Source: Cutibacterium avidum ATCC 25577 (lineage in GTDB: Bacteria > Actinomycetota > Actinomycetes > Propionibacteriales > Propionibacteriaceae). From it: a DNA stretch of 64,000 nucleotides. Position 1 is the first letter of the stretch; each line of letters starts with the position of its first letter. The notes beneath the pieces are model-generated. The model was not told the origin of the DNA, searched no databases, and saw nothing but the letters and a program-made list of their open reading frames with translations. Made by a program: the position numbers and the translations under genes. Below, piece after piece: positions 29,385-38,362 of this stretch. The DNA is taken from positions 2,123,577 to 2,187,576 of the forward strand of contig NZ_JH165054.1 in assembly GCF_000227295.1 (NCBI RefSeq). Reading direction: 5' to 3'.

Positions 29385-30740
29385 AGTCAATTTCCCAGCC
29401 TGACGTGATCTGTGTACCCGAGTGATGATCGCACCGATGACACCAGCCGCGAGCCAGCTGAGGCCCACGATCCGCGTCATCTCCTCGGTCTTCGCCAGGG
29501 CGATGAGCAAGGTTAGGGCACCCAGGATCGGGACGACGAGGTGACGCACCCACTTGCGTGAGCCCTCCTTGGAAACACACTGGACTATGACGTCGGCGTG
29601 CAGGAAGACGTAGCTCGACAGCGCACCGAAGGTCACCAGGGTCGTCATCGTCTCGACGTGGGAGGCGAAGGTGACAGCCAGGATGGCGGTGACGGTGGCG
29701 ACGACAACGGTGGCCACCCACGGCACACCCTTGGAACTGGTGAGCGAGAGCACCGAGGGCATCACCTTGTCACGGGCCATGGCGAAGACCAGCCGGGCTG
29801 TCGAGGAATGGGCGACGACCAGGCAGGCGAAGATGGCGACGAAGGCATTGACGACGGTGAAGATCGAGGTGAACCAGCCTGGGCACACCTGATCGACGGT
29901 GTGGTAGAAGGCCCGGTCGGTCGCCCCGCCGGGAGCAAAGTGCATGGTGTCAGAGACCAGACCGGCGGCCAACACCTGTACCCCGAAGAGGACGGCGAGC
30001 AGGCCGACGAGGAGGAGGGTGACGATGCCGACGGCTCGGCCTCCCCCACGGGCCTCCTCGTTCAAGGTGGCTACGGCGTCGAAACCGAGGTAGCTCAGCG
30101 CGGCTATGGACACCGCCGAGGCCACCGACGCCCACGACGTCCCCGGACGCCACAGGGCATGCCAACTCCACGCCACCTCGCCACTGGCCAACCCTTGCCC
30201 GACGCACACCAGGAAGACGGCGATCGTCGCCACCTGGATGGCCAGCAGGACGAGGCCGACTCGGGTGGTGACCGTCACCCCTTGCAGGTTGAGGGCCATG
30301 GAGGCCAGCACGAAGACCACGGCGAAAATCCCCGTCGGGACGCTGGGCCAGATGTGGGCCAGGGCGACGGCGGAGAGCACCGTCAACAAGGCAGGCATGA
30401 GGATGTAGTCGAGCAGGATGAGCCATCCGGCGATGAACCCGGGGACGCGTCCCAGGGAGAACCGGGTGTACCCGTACACCGATCCGGCAACTGGGAAGCG
30501 CAGGGCCATCTCGCGATAGCTGATGGCCGAGAGCCCCATGACGGCCGCGGCCACCAGGTACACCAACACCGGTACCCCGCCGGAGCGGTTGACTACCGGG
30601 CCGAAGACGGCGACCGGGGCCATCGGGACGAAGAAGAGCAGTCCGTAGACCAACAGCGAACCGAGGGGAAGCTGACGGTTCAGACTGGGCTGGTAGCCCA
30701 GGTCCTCCAACTGGGAGTCGGGGGCGAGGGTTACGCTCAC
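29370..30740 (-). CDS. APC family amino acid permease in the biotin operon
   Basis: Permease of 456 aa with 12 membrane helices. N-terminal PMAPVAVFGPVVNRSGG and AISYREMALRFPVAGSVYGY are APC-superfamily signatures. GTG 30740 overlaps the bioD stop and has GGAG upstream, so it is cotranscribed after bioA-bioD. That position suggests uptake of a biotin precursor or of an amine/amino acid used by the pathway, but this is inference only. The open frame extends upstream of 30740 inside bioD without family similarity. Confidence 0.87.
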   Translation of the reverse strand: MSVTLAPDSQLEDLGYQPSLNRQLPLGSLLVYGLLFFVPMAPVAVFGPVVNRSGGVPVLVYLVAAAVMGLSAISYREMALRFPVAGSVYGYTRFSLGRVPGFIAGWLILLDYILMPALLTVLSAVALAHIWPSVPTGIFAVVFVLASMALNLQGVTVTTRVGLVLLAIQVATIAVFLVCVGQGLASGEVAWSWHALWRPGTSWASVASAVSIAALSYLGFDAVATLNEEARGGGRAVGIVTLLLVGLLAVLFGVQVLAAGLVSDTMHFAPGGATDRAFYHTVDQVCPGWFTSIFTVVNAFVAIFACLVVAHSSTARLVFAMARDKVMPSVLSLTSSKGVPWVATVVVATVTAILAVTFASHVETMTTLVTFGALSSYVFLHADVIVQCVSKEGSRKWVRHLVVPILGALTLLIALAKTEEMTRIVGLSWLAAGVIGAIITRVHRSRQAGKLTSHQA

Positions 30741-31441
30741 TGAGTTTCTCCCAGTGTCAGGGCCGTCCGCTGAACGGCGGCGGGGTCCTTTCCGATGCCG
30801 GCCGGAATTACTCCAGCCAATGGGGCTCCGGCAGCATCCTCGATCTCCTCGAGGTTGCACCTCTCGGCCAGGTCGGGCTCGGCCGGCCAGGACCCGATAA
30901 TGATGGCGTCGACCTGGTGGCCGCGATCGCGAATCGCATTGCAGGTCAGTCCGGTGTGGTTGAGGCTGCCCAGCACCGAGCGGGTAGCGACGACCACGTG
31001 GGGCTCGTGTCCACGGTGTGTCAGGGAATCCATGAGATCGAGGACACCGGCTCCGGCGTTGTCCAGACCGACGAGAACGCCCCCGGCACCCTCGACAAGA
31101 GTGACGTCGTAGCCGTCGGAGTCGACAAGGACTCGCGCCGCGATCTCCTCGATGGAAGGAATCGTCATCCCAGCGCGGGCAGCCGACGTCGTCGGGGCCA
31201 GTGGCTCAGGACAGCGCACGTACTCGAGCAGATTCTCGGAATCAATACCTGCCAGACGGCCTGCGTCATGGACGTCGCCGGGTTCCTCGGGGGGCAAACC
31301 GGTTTGGTAGGGCTTGATGATGAGGACCTCCTTGCCGGCCTGCTTCAGGGCCGAGGCGATGACGGCCGTCGCTACAGTCTTGCCGGCATCGGTGTCAGTT
31401 CCGGTGACGATGACGATTCCGTCCAGATCGGTGATCTTCAT
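30737..31441 (-). CDS. bioD: Dethiobiotin synthetase
   Basis: ATP-dependent carboxylase (234 aa) closing the ureido ring of 7,8-diaminopelargonate to dethiobiotin. P-loop GTDTDAGKT near residue 14, KPYQTG and EGAGGVLV motifs are all present. ATGA overlap with bioA. No bioB or bioF in the window. Confidence 0.95.
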   Translation of the reverse strand: MKITDLDGIVIVTGTDTDAGKTVATAVIASALKQAGKEVLIIKPYQTGLPPEEPGDVHDAGRLAGIDSENLLEYVRCPEPLAPTTSAARAGMTIPSIEEIAARVLVDSDGYDVTLVEGAGGVLVGLDNAGAGVLDLMDSLTHRGHEPHVVVATRSVLGSLNHTGLTCNAIRDRGHQVDAIIIGSWPAEPDLAERCNLEEIEDAAGAPLAGVIPAGIGKDPAAVQRTALTLGETQ

Positions 31442-32775
31442 GACTCCTCCAATGACGTGTGTGTCAGCTGATCGGTGACGACTGCCCGCATTCCGGCAGC
31501 CATCACCACCAGGTCGTCCTCGGTGCAGATGTAGGGCGGCATGGCGTAGACGAGATCACGGAACGGGCGCAACCACACCCGGTTCTCTACGGCGGTACGG
31601 GTGGCTCGTCTCATGACGATCGGGCTGTCAACCTGAACAGCTGCGATGGCTCCGAAGACGCGCACGTCGATGACACCGTCGAGGTCCCGCAGCGGGGTCA
31701 GCTCGCGGGACATGACCTCGTTGATCCGGGCGACGTCGTCCTGCCATCCGCCCTGGGCGACGATGCCCAGGCTGGCCGCGGTGACAGCGCTGGCCAGTGG
31801 GTTGCCCATGAAGGTTGGCCCGTGCATGAGGGACCCGCCCGGGCCTCGACTGACCTCGGTGGCGAGCTCGTCGGAGCACAGCACGGCCGACTGGGTCATG
31901 TACCCGCCAGTCATGGACTTCCCGACGACCATGATGTCGGGGACGATGTCGGCCCACTCACAGGCGAAGAGCTTTCCGGTACGACCGAATCCGGTGGCGA
32001 CCTCGTCAGCGATGAGAACGAGGTCCAGGTCGTCAGCGCGCTGGCGAAGGTGCTTCAGACATGCCGGAGACCACGGCCACATGCCGCCCGCCCCCTGCAG
32101 AATCGGCTCGACGATGATGCCGGCCAGCTCGTCGCGGTGCGCGTCGATGATCTCATTGGCCTGGTCACACCAGGTCTCGACGGCATCGTCATCGGCATCG
32201 AAGGAGGGCGGGCGAGGCAGGAAGAGCTGCTGGGGAATCGAGTCGGAGAACATGGCGTGCATGCCGCCGACCGGGTCGCACACGCTCATGGCACCGAGGG
32301 TGTCACCGTGGTAGGCACCGCGCAGGGCGGCGATACGAGTACGGGTGAGGGTGCCGCCACGCGCAGCAGTGCGCGCAATTTGCACCTGACGAGCCAATTT
32401 GAGGCTCACCTCGACACCCACCGAGCCGGAGTCGGCCAGGAAGACCCGATCCAACGGTTCCGGGGCGAGGTCGACGAGGGCCTTGACGGCGTCGACGGCT
32501 GCCTGGTGGGTGAGCCCACCGAACATCACATGGCTGAACTGGGAACTCTGACGGCTCACGGCCTCGTCGAGGACAGGGTTGCGGTAACCATGGATCTGGC
32601 ACCACCACGAGGCCATGCCATCAATAACCTCGTAGCGGTGTTCCCCGTCATGGAGCTGCAACCGGGCCCCGTCGGCGGCCGTGACGGCAAGCATCGGATC
32701 GGCCCCGACCGTCGGAGCGTAGGGGTGCCAGACATGACGTCTGTCGTATTCGAGAAGATGCTGTTCAGGACTCAC
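31438..32775 (-). CDS. bioA: Adenosylmethionine–8-amino-7-oxononanoate aminotransferase
   Basis: PLP aminotransferase (445 aa) that uses SAM to turn KAPA into diaminopelargonate. HVWHPYAP at the start, DGMASWWCQIHGYRNP, the Asp in LIADEVATGFGRTG and the PLP Lys in VVGKSMTGGYM are all seen. GTG start with a poor SD. A TAGCAT -10-like box ends about eight bases upstream, so translation may be leaderless. The promoter is overlapped by a palindrome like the BioQ site (separate entry). Confidence 0.95.
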   Translation of the reverse strand: MSPEQHLLEYDRRHVWHPYAPTVGADPMLAVTAADGARLQLHDGEHRYEVIDGMASWWCQIHGYRNPVLDEAVSRQSSQFSHVMFGGLTHQAAVDAVKALVDLAPEPLDRVFLADSGSVGVEVSLKLARQVQIARTAARGGTLTRTRIAALRGAYHGDTLGAMSVCDPVGGMHAMFSDSIPQQLFLPRPPSFDADDDAVETWCDQANEIIDAHRDELAGIIVEPILQGAGGMWPWSPACLKHLRQRADDLDLVLIADEVATGFGRTGKLFACEWADIVPDIMVVGKSMTGGYMTQSAVLCSDELATEVSRGPGGSLMHGPTFMGNPLASAVTAASLGIVAQGGWQDDVARINEVMSRELTPLRDLDGVIDVRVFGAIAAVQVDSPIVMRRATRTAVENRVWLRPFRDLVYAMPPYICTEDDLVVMAAGMRAVVTDQLTHTSLEES

Positions 32776-32800
32776 AGCGAGGAATGCTAGCCGTCACTCT

Positions 32801-32813
32801 TGAACAGTGTTCA
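32801..32813 (-). promoter_or_regulatory. Candidate BioQ operator at the bioA promoter
   Basis: TGAAC-AGT-GTTCA, a perfect 5-3-5 palindrome centred about 32 bases before bioA. It matches the form TGAAC-N3-GTTCA described for the actinobacterial biotin repressor BioQ. TGAACA also serves as a plausible -35, 18 bases from TAGCAT. The last three bases are the pdxT stop codon. BioQ itself is not in the window. Confidence 0.6.
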
Positions 32814-33452
32814 GGAGGGGGCGGAATTGGCCGCTCCGACGGCCTGGAGACCCCTCTCGGACAGCTCATCGAGCCACCGTCGGTGCACCCGATCATCCGC
32901 CGTCTCCTCGGGATGGAAAGACAGGGCGAGGATGTTCCCCTGTCTGACACCGACGATGGCCCCACCCGCCTCGTCGGCATCGTCGGGCAGCGTCGAGATG
33001 ACCTCGACCCCCGGCCCGGTACGGGTGACGATCGGAGCGCGAATGAAGGTGGCGGGGATCCCCTCACCCACCCCATCGATGTCCAGATGTCCCTCGAAGG
33101 AGTCGAGCTGGGATCCGAACGCATTACGACGCACGGTGACGTCGAGCCGTCCGAGGGTCTGCTGGCCCGTGGCGGCGTCCTCCACCTCTGTCGCCAGCAC
33201 GACGAGGCCGGCACAGGTTGCCAGCACCGGCAGGCCTCCGGTGATGGCTTCTCGCAGCGGGTCGGCGAGACCGAAAGATCTCATCAGCTTGTCGATGACC
33301 GTCGACTCCCCACCGGGCAGGACGATCCCGTCGAGGGATTCGAGATCAGCCTCCCGACGGACTCGACGGGTCGTCGCGCCGAGGGATTCGAGAACCTCGA
33401 TGTGCTCAGCGAATCCGCCTTGCAGGGCGACGACCCCAATGAGTGGAGCCAC
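32811..33452 (-). CDS. pdxT: Pyridoxal 5'-phosphate synthase glutaminase subunit
   Basis: Glutaminase (213 aa) feeding ammonia to PdxS. IGVVALQGGFAEH at the start, GGESTVI, nucleophile Cys in LATCAGLV and the His-Glu pair in SFHPEE are all present. GTG 33452 was chosen because it begins where the family begins, directly after the pdxS stop. Second gene of pdxST. Confidence 0.94.
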   Translation of the reverse strand: MAPLIGVVALQGGFAEHIEVLESLGATTRRVRREADLESLDGIVLPGGESTVIDKLMRSFGLADPLREAITGGLPVLATCAGLVVLATEVEDAATGQQTLGRLDVTVRRNAFGSQLDSFEGHLDIDGVGEGIPATFIRAPIVTRTGPGVEVISTLPDDADEAGGAIVGVRQGNILALSFHPEETADDRVHRRWLDELSERGLQAVGAANSAPS

Positions 33453-33453
33453 C

Positions 33454-34350
33454 TCACCAACCCCGCTCGGCCAGACGGTGCGGCGCCGGGACGTCGGCGA
33501 CATTGATGCCCACCATGGCCTCGCCCAGTCCGCGGGAGACCTCGGCGATGGTGTCGGGATCGTCGTAGGCGGTGGTGGCCTTGACGATGGCAGCGGCGCG
33601 GGCAGCAGGATTGCCGGACTTGAAGATGCCAGACCCGACGAAGACGCCCTGGGCACCCATCTGCATGACGAGGGCGGCGTCAGCCGGAGTCGCCACACCA
33701 CCGGCAACGAAGAGCACCACCGGGAGCTCACCCGTACGAGCCACCTCGACGACGAGATCGTACGGGGCCTGCAGTTCCTTGGCAGCGACATAGAGCTCAT
33801 CAGGAGACATGCTGCTCAGACGTGCCATCTCGGCTCGAATGGTGCGCAGGTGGCGGACGGCCTCCGAGACGTCACCAGTGCCGGCCTCACCTTTGGAGCG
33901 GATCATGGCGGCGCCCTCGGTGATGCGACGCAGGGCCTCACCCAGGTTGGTGGCGCCGCAGACGAAGGGGACGTCAAAGGCCCACTTGTCGATGTGATTG
34001 GCGTAGTCAGCCGGGCTGAGCACCTCGGACTCGTCAATGAAGTCCACCTTGAGGGATTCCAACACCTGAGCCTCGACGAAGTGGCCGATACGAGCCTTGG
34101 CCATGACAGGGATGGAGACGGCGTCGATAATTCCCCCGATGAGGTCGGGATCACTCATCCGGGCCACTCCGCCCTGGGCGCGGATGTCGGCAGGGACACG
34201 TTCCAGGGCCATGACGGCGCAGGCTCCGGCATCCTCGGCGATCCTCGCCTGCTCGGGGGTGACGACGTCCATGATGACGCCGCCCTTGAGCATGTCGGCC
34301 AGTCCACGCTTGACCCGCGTGGTCCCAGTGGTAGTTGCATTCTCAGTCAT
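33454..34350 (-). CDS. pdxS: Pyridoxal 5'-phosphate synthase lyase subunit
   Basis: PLP synthase barrel (298 aa) building PLP from ribose 5-phosphate, glyceraldehyde 3-phosphate and ammonia. [35 protein letters not shown] and the Lys in MAKARIGH are family hallmarks. Start 34350 or 34359; neither has an ideal SD. Divergent from pdxR with two repeated boxes between them. Confidence 0.95.
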   Translation of the reverse strand: MTENATTTGTTRVKRGLADMLKGGVIMDVVTPEQARIAEDAGACAVMALERVPADIRAQGGVARMSDPDLIGGIIDAVSIPVMAKARIGHFVEAQVLESLKVDFIDESEVLSPADYANHIDKWAFDVPFVCGATNLGEALRRITEGAAMIRSKGEAGTGDVSEAVRHLRTIRAEMARLSSMSPDELYVAAKELQAPYDLVVEVARTGELPVVLFVAGGVATPADAALVMQMGAQGVFVGSGIFKSGNPAARAAAIVKATTAYDDPDTIAEVSRGLGEAMVGINVADVPAPHRLAERGW

Positions 34351-34397
34351 GTACCTCATCGAATCGACGATTGTGGTTCATGACAAGATCCATATAT

Positions 34398-34420
34398 GAC
34401 CACTTCCGTTGGACCACTTC
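34398..34420. promoter_or_regulatory. Tandem PdxR-type boxes between pdxS and pdxR
   Basis: Two direct copies of GACCACTTC (34398–34406 and 34412–34420), i.e. GAAGTGGTC on the minus strand, 14 bases apart. They resemble the AAAGTGGW-CTA motif reported for PdxR of Corynebacterium glutamicum. They sit just after a TATATG -10 of pdxR (self-repression) and about 40–60 bases upstream of pdxS (activation). Binding is inferred. Confidence 0.6.
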
Positions 34421-34424
34421 TCGG

Positions 34425-35840
34425 ATGGACGAGATGAGACCGGATCTCGTCGTCGACGTGCCGCTGGACCTTCCTCAGGACTCCCAGCCGCTCCCGGTGC
34501 GGATCTGCGAGGGGGTGCGCGGTCTCATCATGGACGGGGTGCTGGCCCCGGGGGACCATCTGCCAAGTACCAGGGCCTTGTCCGCCCAACTCGGGGTGTC
34601 CCGCGGCACGGTCGTCGCCTCCTACGAACAGCTGGAGGCTGAGGGGTACCTCGTCGCGGCGAGCGGGTCGGGCACCCAGGTCAACCCTGACCTGCGAGGT
34701 CTCCATCGGCGCTCCGCAACGCCGACCCCTCCCCCGTCCCCTCGCCATCGCCACGGAATCGATCTGGCGCCGGGAGCACCCGACACGGCCGGATTGGCGA
34801 ACTCAGCGTGGCGGTCGGCCTGGCATCGCGCCTGCGTCCAACCGCGCCGGATCACCGATCCGTTGGGGTCTCCTCGGCTGCGGCATGAAGTCGCCGAGCA
34901 CCTACGTCAGATGCGAAGCCTGCTCGCCGATCCGCGCCAGGTCGTCGTCACCGGTGGTGCCCGCGCCGGACTGGCCGAGCTCATTCAGGTGCTCTGTGAC
35001 AGGTCCAGACACCTGATGGTCGGGGTCGAGAGCCCCGGGTACCCCAGCCTGAGGAAAGTGCCGACGGCACTTGGCCATCGCATCGTCGGGCTGCCAACTG
35101 ATGACCACGGACTTGACCCCGAGGGCCTTCCCACCGGAAGCGACGCGACGAATCTGGATGCGGTGCTCATCACCCCGAGCCATCAGTACCCCTGGGGAGG
35201 ATCGTTGTCGGCGAGTCGTCGGGCTGCCGTCATCGAGTGGGCCGAGAGGGCGGGTTGCTGGATTATCGAGGATGACTTCGACTCCGAGCTGCGTCACGTC
35301 GGTGCTCCCCTTCCGGCATTGGCATCCTTGGACGAGGAACACACCATCTTGCTGGGTACCTTCTCGTCGGTACTGACCCCCGCCTTGGGGTGTGGTTATC
35401 TGGTGATCCCGCCCGACTTGATGCACCCCTTCGCCGAACAGCGTCAGGCCACCGGGCAACCTGTTCCCGCCATCGTCCAGGAGGCCGTCGCCGACTACCT
35501 GTCGACCGGGGCGTTACGGCGTCGCACCCAGCGGATGCGCCAGGTGTACCGACGCCGCCGCCACACCGTCATCGACATTCTCGGGTCGGTACCCGGTACG
35601 ACATTGCAGCCGATCGACGGTGGGTTGCATGCCGTGTTGCTCTTCAACGGGTCCGAGGAGGACGTCGTCAGACAGTGTCGTCATGAGGGGGTCGGCGTCA
35701 CTCCCCTGTCGACCTACTGGGGATCGGCTGACGCCGACGCGGCTGGGATCGTGCTGGGTTTCGGAAGCCACGACGACGACACCTTGGCAACGGCCTTGAC
35801 GACGATCGCTCGGGTGGTCGCCGACCATACCGGTTCGTGA
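34425..35840 (+). CDS. pdxR: MocR/PdxR-type transcriptional regulator
   Basis: About 471 aa: GntR winged helix at about 15–90 (LPSTRALSAQLGVSRGTVVASYEQLEAEGYL) joined to a class I aminotransferase-like domain that binds PLP as effector (ESPGYPS, WIIEDDFDSEL, GTFSSVLTPALGCGY). The usual PLP lysine region reads GTFSSVLTPALGCGYLV; I do not see the Lys at the usual place, so effector contact may differ. Divergent from pdxST, as for known PdxR activators. Start uncertain (34425, 34434 or upstream). Confidence 0.85.
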   Translation: MDEMRPDLVVDVPLDLPQDSQPLPVRICEGVRGLIMDGVLAPGDHLPSTRALSAQLGVSRGTVVASYEQLEAEGYLVAASGSGTQVNPDLRGLHRRSATPTPPPSPRHRHGIDLAPGAPDTAGLANSAWRSAWHRACVQPRRITDPLGSPRLRHEVAEHLRQMRSLLADPRQVVVTGGARAGLAELIQVLCDRSRHLMVGVESPGYPSLRKVPTALGHRIVGLPTDDHGLDPEGLPTGSDATNLDAVLITPSHQYPWGGSLSASRRAAVIEWAERAGCWIIEDDFDSELRHVGAPLPALASLDEEHTILLGTFSSVLTPALGCGYLVIPPDLMHPFAEQRQATGQPVPAIVQEAVADYLSTGALRRRTQRMRQVYRRRRHTVIDILGSVPGTTLQPIDGGLHAVLLFNGSEEDVVRQCRHEGVGVTPLSTYWGSADADAAGIVLGFGSHDDDTLATALTTIARVVADHTGS

Positions 35841-35845
35841 CGCAA

Positions 35846-35878
35846 ATCGGCCGGCACCCCGGTGGGGTACCGGCCGAT
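35846..35878. terminator. Bidirectional terminator between pdxR and cysK
   Basis: 15-base arms ATCGGCCGGCACCCC and GGGGTACCGGCCGAT with one G·T and a three-base loop, five bases after the pdxR stop and 14 bases after the cysK stop on the other strand. Confidence 0.75.
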
Positions 35879-35892
35879 CCGCGAATGAGCCG

Positions 35893-36828
35893 TCAGTCGA
35901 CGAGGCCCTCGAAGAGAGCGGTCGACAGGTAGCGCTCACCGGTGTCGGCGATGACGACGACGATCGTCTTGCCGGCGAACTCCGGACGGGCCGCGACCTG
36001 GCCAGCGGCCTGCAGTGCGCCACCACCGGAGATGCCGGTGATGATGCCCTCCTCGGCGGCGGCACGGCGGGCGAAAGCAATGGCGTCGTCACCAGGGACG
36101 AGCAGAATCTCGTCGACGACGGACTTGTCGAGGTTCTCCGGCACGAAGCCCGGGCCCCAGCCCTGGATCTTGTGCGGGGCCTTCTCTCCCTTGGTGATGA
36201 CCGGGGACTCGGCGGGCTCGGCACCGAAGGTCTTCACCTCAGGGTTCTTCTCCTTGAGGTACTTGCCGGCACCGGAGATGGTGCCGCCGGTGCCGATGCC
36301 GGCGACGATGGCGTCAACCTTGCTCTCGGTGTCGTTCCAGATCTCCTCGCCGGTGGCATCATGATGAACCTCCGGGTTGGCCGGGTTGTCGAACTGGCTG
36401 GCCAGAATGGCGCCAGGGGTCTCCTTGACGATTTCGGCGGCCTTGGCGTTGGCACCCGGAACTCCATCAGCACCGGGGGTGAGCACGAGCTCGGCACCCA
36501 GCAGACGAATGATGGCGCGACGCTCCTTGGACATGGTCTCGGGCATGGTGATGATGACCTTGTAGCCGCGAGCAGCACCGACGAGGGCCAGGCCGACGCC
36601 GGTGTTGCCAGAGGTGGCCTCGACGATGGTGCCGCCGGGCTTGAGCTGTCCGGATGCCTCGGCCGCGTCAATGATCGACTTGGCGATGCGGTCCTTGACG
36701 CTGGAGGCCGGGTTGTAGAACTCCAGCTTGGCCAGCACGGTGGCCTGGGAGTCCGGGAAGAGTTTGTTGATCTTGACCAGCGGAGTGTGGCCGATGAGCT
36801 CGGTGACGTCGTTGGCGATCGTCGTCAT
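35893..36828 (-). CDS. cysK: Cysteine synthase A
   Basis: O-acetylserine sulfhydrylase (311 aa), making cysteine from O-acetylserine and sulfide or thiosulfate-derived sulfur. PLP Lys in NPASSVKDRIA, substrate loop TSGNTG, phosphate loop GTGGTISG. ATG 36828 has AAAGGA upstream; the in-frame 36906 codon lies inside the tusA end. Third gene after a thiosulfate importer and TusA, which suggests it uses thiosulfate-derived sulfur. Confidence 0.96.
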   Translation of the reverse strand: MTTIANDVTELIGHTPLVKINKLFPDSQATVLAKLEFYNPASSVKDRIAKSIIDAAEASGQLKPGGTIVEATSGNTGVGLALVGAARGYKVIITMPETMSKERRAIIRLLGAELVLTPGADGVPGANAKAAEIVKETPGAILASQFDNPANPEVHHDATGEEIWNDTESKVDAIVAGIGTGGTISGAGKYLKEKNPEVKTFGAEPAESPVITKGEKAPHKIQGWGPGFVPENLDKSVVDEILLVPGDDAIAFARRAAAEEGIITGISGGGALQAAGQVAARPEFAGKTIVVVIADTGERYLSTALFEGLVD

Positions 36829-36902
36829 GGTGTCAGTCCTTTCGGTTGAGATTCGAGTCAATGGGTGTTCGGAAAATCTCTGTGTGCGTAGGTTGATGTG
36901 GG

Positions 36903-37130
36903 TCATGCCTTTTCGACGGTTATCGTCCAGCCGGCATCACCCACCTTCCGGAAGTCGGTGACCGGATAACCGGCCGTGGCGGCCCATTCCGGGATGGATT
37001 CGGTGGCCTGAGTGCAGTCGAAGTTGATGGTCAGACGATCTCCGACTGGCAGCCCGGCGATGGCCTTCTGGGCTTCGACCAGCGGGAACGGGCACACCTG
37101 CCCACCGGTCTCGAGAACATGTGTGGTCAT
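36903..37130 (-). CDS. TusA/SirA-type sulfur carrier protein
   Basis: Small protein (75 aa) with the TusA-like fold. The sulfur-carrying Cys is in GGQVCPFPLVEAQKAI (Cys at residue 13). YeeE partners of this type (YeeD) take sulfur from imported thiosulfate. ATGA overlap with the transporter gene supports a functional pair. Confidence 0.92.
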   Translation of the reverse strand: MTTHVLETGGQVCPFPLVEAQKAIAGLPVGDRLTINFDCTQATESIPEWAATAGYPVTDFRKVGDAGWTITVEKA

Positions 37131-38197
37131 GACACTCCTTCGGTGACGGTGGCGGTTGGCAGCGTCCCCAGTCCGGGGTTGCGCCGGGCGAAGCCGAGCA
37201 CGAAGACCTTCGTGCCGAGGCCCACGCCGAGGAACATGAAGAGGAAGGCGATCCAGCCCTGGAAGCTGAACTGAGCAGTTTCGACCATCGCGTTGCCGAT
37301 GGTGCAGCCTCCAGCCCAGCTGGCCCCGATTCCCATTCCGAGCCCTCCTCCGATTGACTTGACGACCTGGGTTGAGTCGGGGACGCGGACTCGGAACTCA
37401 CCGGATGCCTTGGCAGCGATGAAGGACCCGACGAGGATGCCGAGCACGAGCAGCACTCCCCAGTCGACGTAGGAAGCATCACCTGTCACGGCCCACTCCA
37501 GCAGGTTGCCGGTTGGGGTGGTGATGCCCAGCCCGGCATGACGACCGGTCGCCTCGCTGAGCGGGTAGGTGATGATCGCGATCACCGAGATGAGGGCCGC
37601 AGTGAGGAACGGATGCCACTTGGCCTCGAAGAGCCAGTGCGCGACACCTGCCATCTCCGGCGGAAGGGTGGCGACCTTTCGGGCCGGCTTGCGCAGTTGA
37701 CGCCACACCAGGCCACCGACGACGAGGACCAACACGACGGTGGGAATCCAAGGAGAGACTCCCAGAGCAGGAATCGTCGTCACAGGCGCCTTGACGGATC
37801 GCACTGATTCGTTGAGTCCCGACAAGGCGCCATACTTCATGGCCGCCGCGCCGATCGCGTAGAAGACCAGCGCGATCCACGAACCGACCAGACCCTCACC
37901 ACTGCGGAACCAGGTTCCGGTGGCGCATCCGCCAGCAAGCACGATCGAGACGCCGAAGAGCAGTCCTCCGACGATCACGCCGAGCCACGGCAGCGGCTGC
38001 CAGGACAGGTGGACGACGCCGAGCTGGGTCAACGTCGTGACGCCGATGGCCTGAATGGCGATCACGAGCAGGAAAGCCGTGATCCACGTGGCGCTCCTGG
38101 CAAGCCACACTTGACGAAAGGCGTTGGTCACGCAGAAGCGACCACGTTGCAGAACGAAGCCGAAAGCAATTCCGACGAGTAAGCCGGTAAGGATCAT
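37127..38197 (-). CDS. YeeE/YedE (TsuA-type) thiosulfate transporter
   Basis: Membrane protein of 356 aa with about nine helices and the conserved cysteines of thiosulfate channels: Cys in RGRFCVTNAF near residue 21, GGCATGTWFR and GGCTIGNAM. Known TsuA proteins import thiosulfate through such Cys-lined paths. It heads a three-gene operon with tusA and cysK. The 440-base region upstream holds a polycysteine leader ORF (separate entries). Confidence 0.92.
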   Translation of the reverse strand: MILTGLLVGIAFGFVLQRGRFCVTNAFRQVWLARSATWITAFLLVIAIQAIGVTTLTQLGVVHLSWQPLPWLGVIVGGLLFGVSIVLAGGCATGTWFRSGEGLVGSWIALVFYAIGAAAMKYGALSGLNESVRSVKAPVTTIPALGVSPWIPTVVLVLVVGGLVWRQLRKPARKVATLPPEMAGVAHWLFEAKWHPFLTAALISVIAIITYPLSEATGRHAGLGITTPTGNLLEWAVTGDASYVDWGVLLVLGILVGSFIAAKASGEFRVRVPDSTQVVKSIGGGLGMGIGASWAGGCTIGNAMVETAQFSFQGWIAFLFMFLGVGLGTKVFVLGFARRNPGLGTLPTATVTEGVS

Positions 38198-38313
38198 GAC
38201 AAATTCCGTTCAGAATGATCCGACAACGCCGTTGTGAGTTTTTCGAAACACACAGGTAGAAGCGGATTCAGGGATGGACGTGATGTGCATTTCATGTGCG
38301 CTGAAATCGGCAT

Positions 38314-38359
38314 GGGGTCGACATGACCTCTCATGTCCGGCGCATGTGCGATCAACCCC
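38314..38359 (-). promoter_or_regulatory. RNA structure between the polycysteine ORF and the thiosulfate operon
   Basis: Outer arms GGGGTTGA (38352–38359) and TCGACCCC (38314–38321) on the minus strand pair with one wobble. Inside, GACATGA and TCATGTC (38320–38337) pair perfectly around a GAGG loop. It begins four bases after the ORF stop codon, where a ribosome stalled on Cys codons would block it. Likely a cysteine-sensing attenuator; inference. Confidence 0.45.
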
Positions 38360-38362
38360 GGA

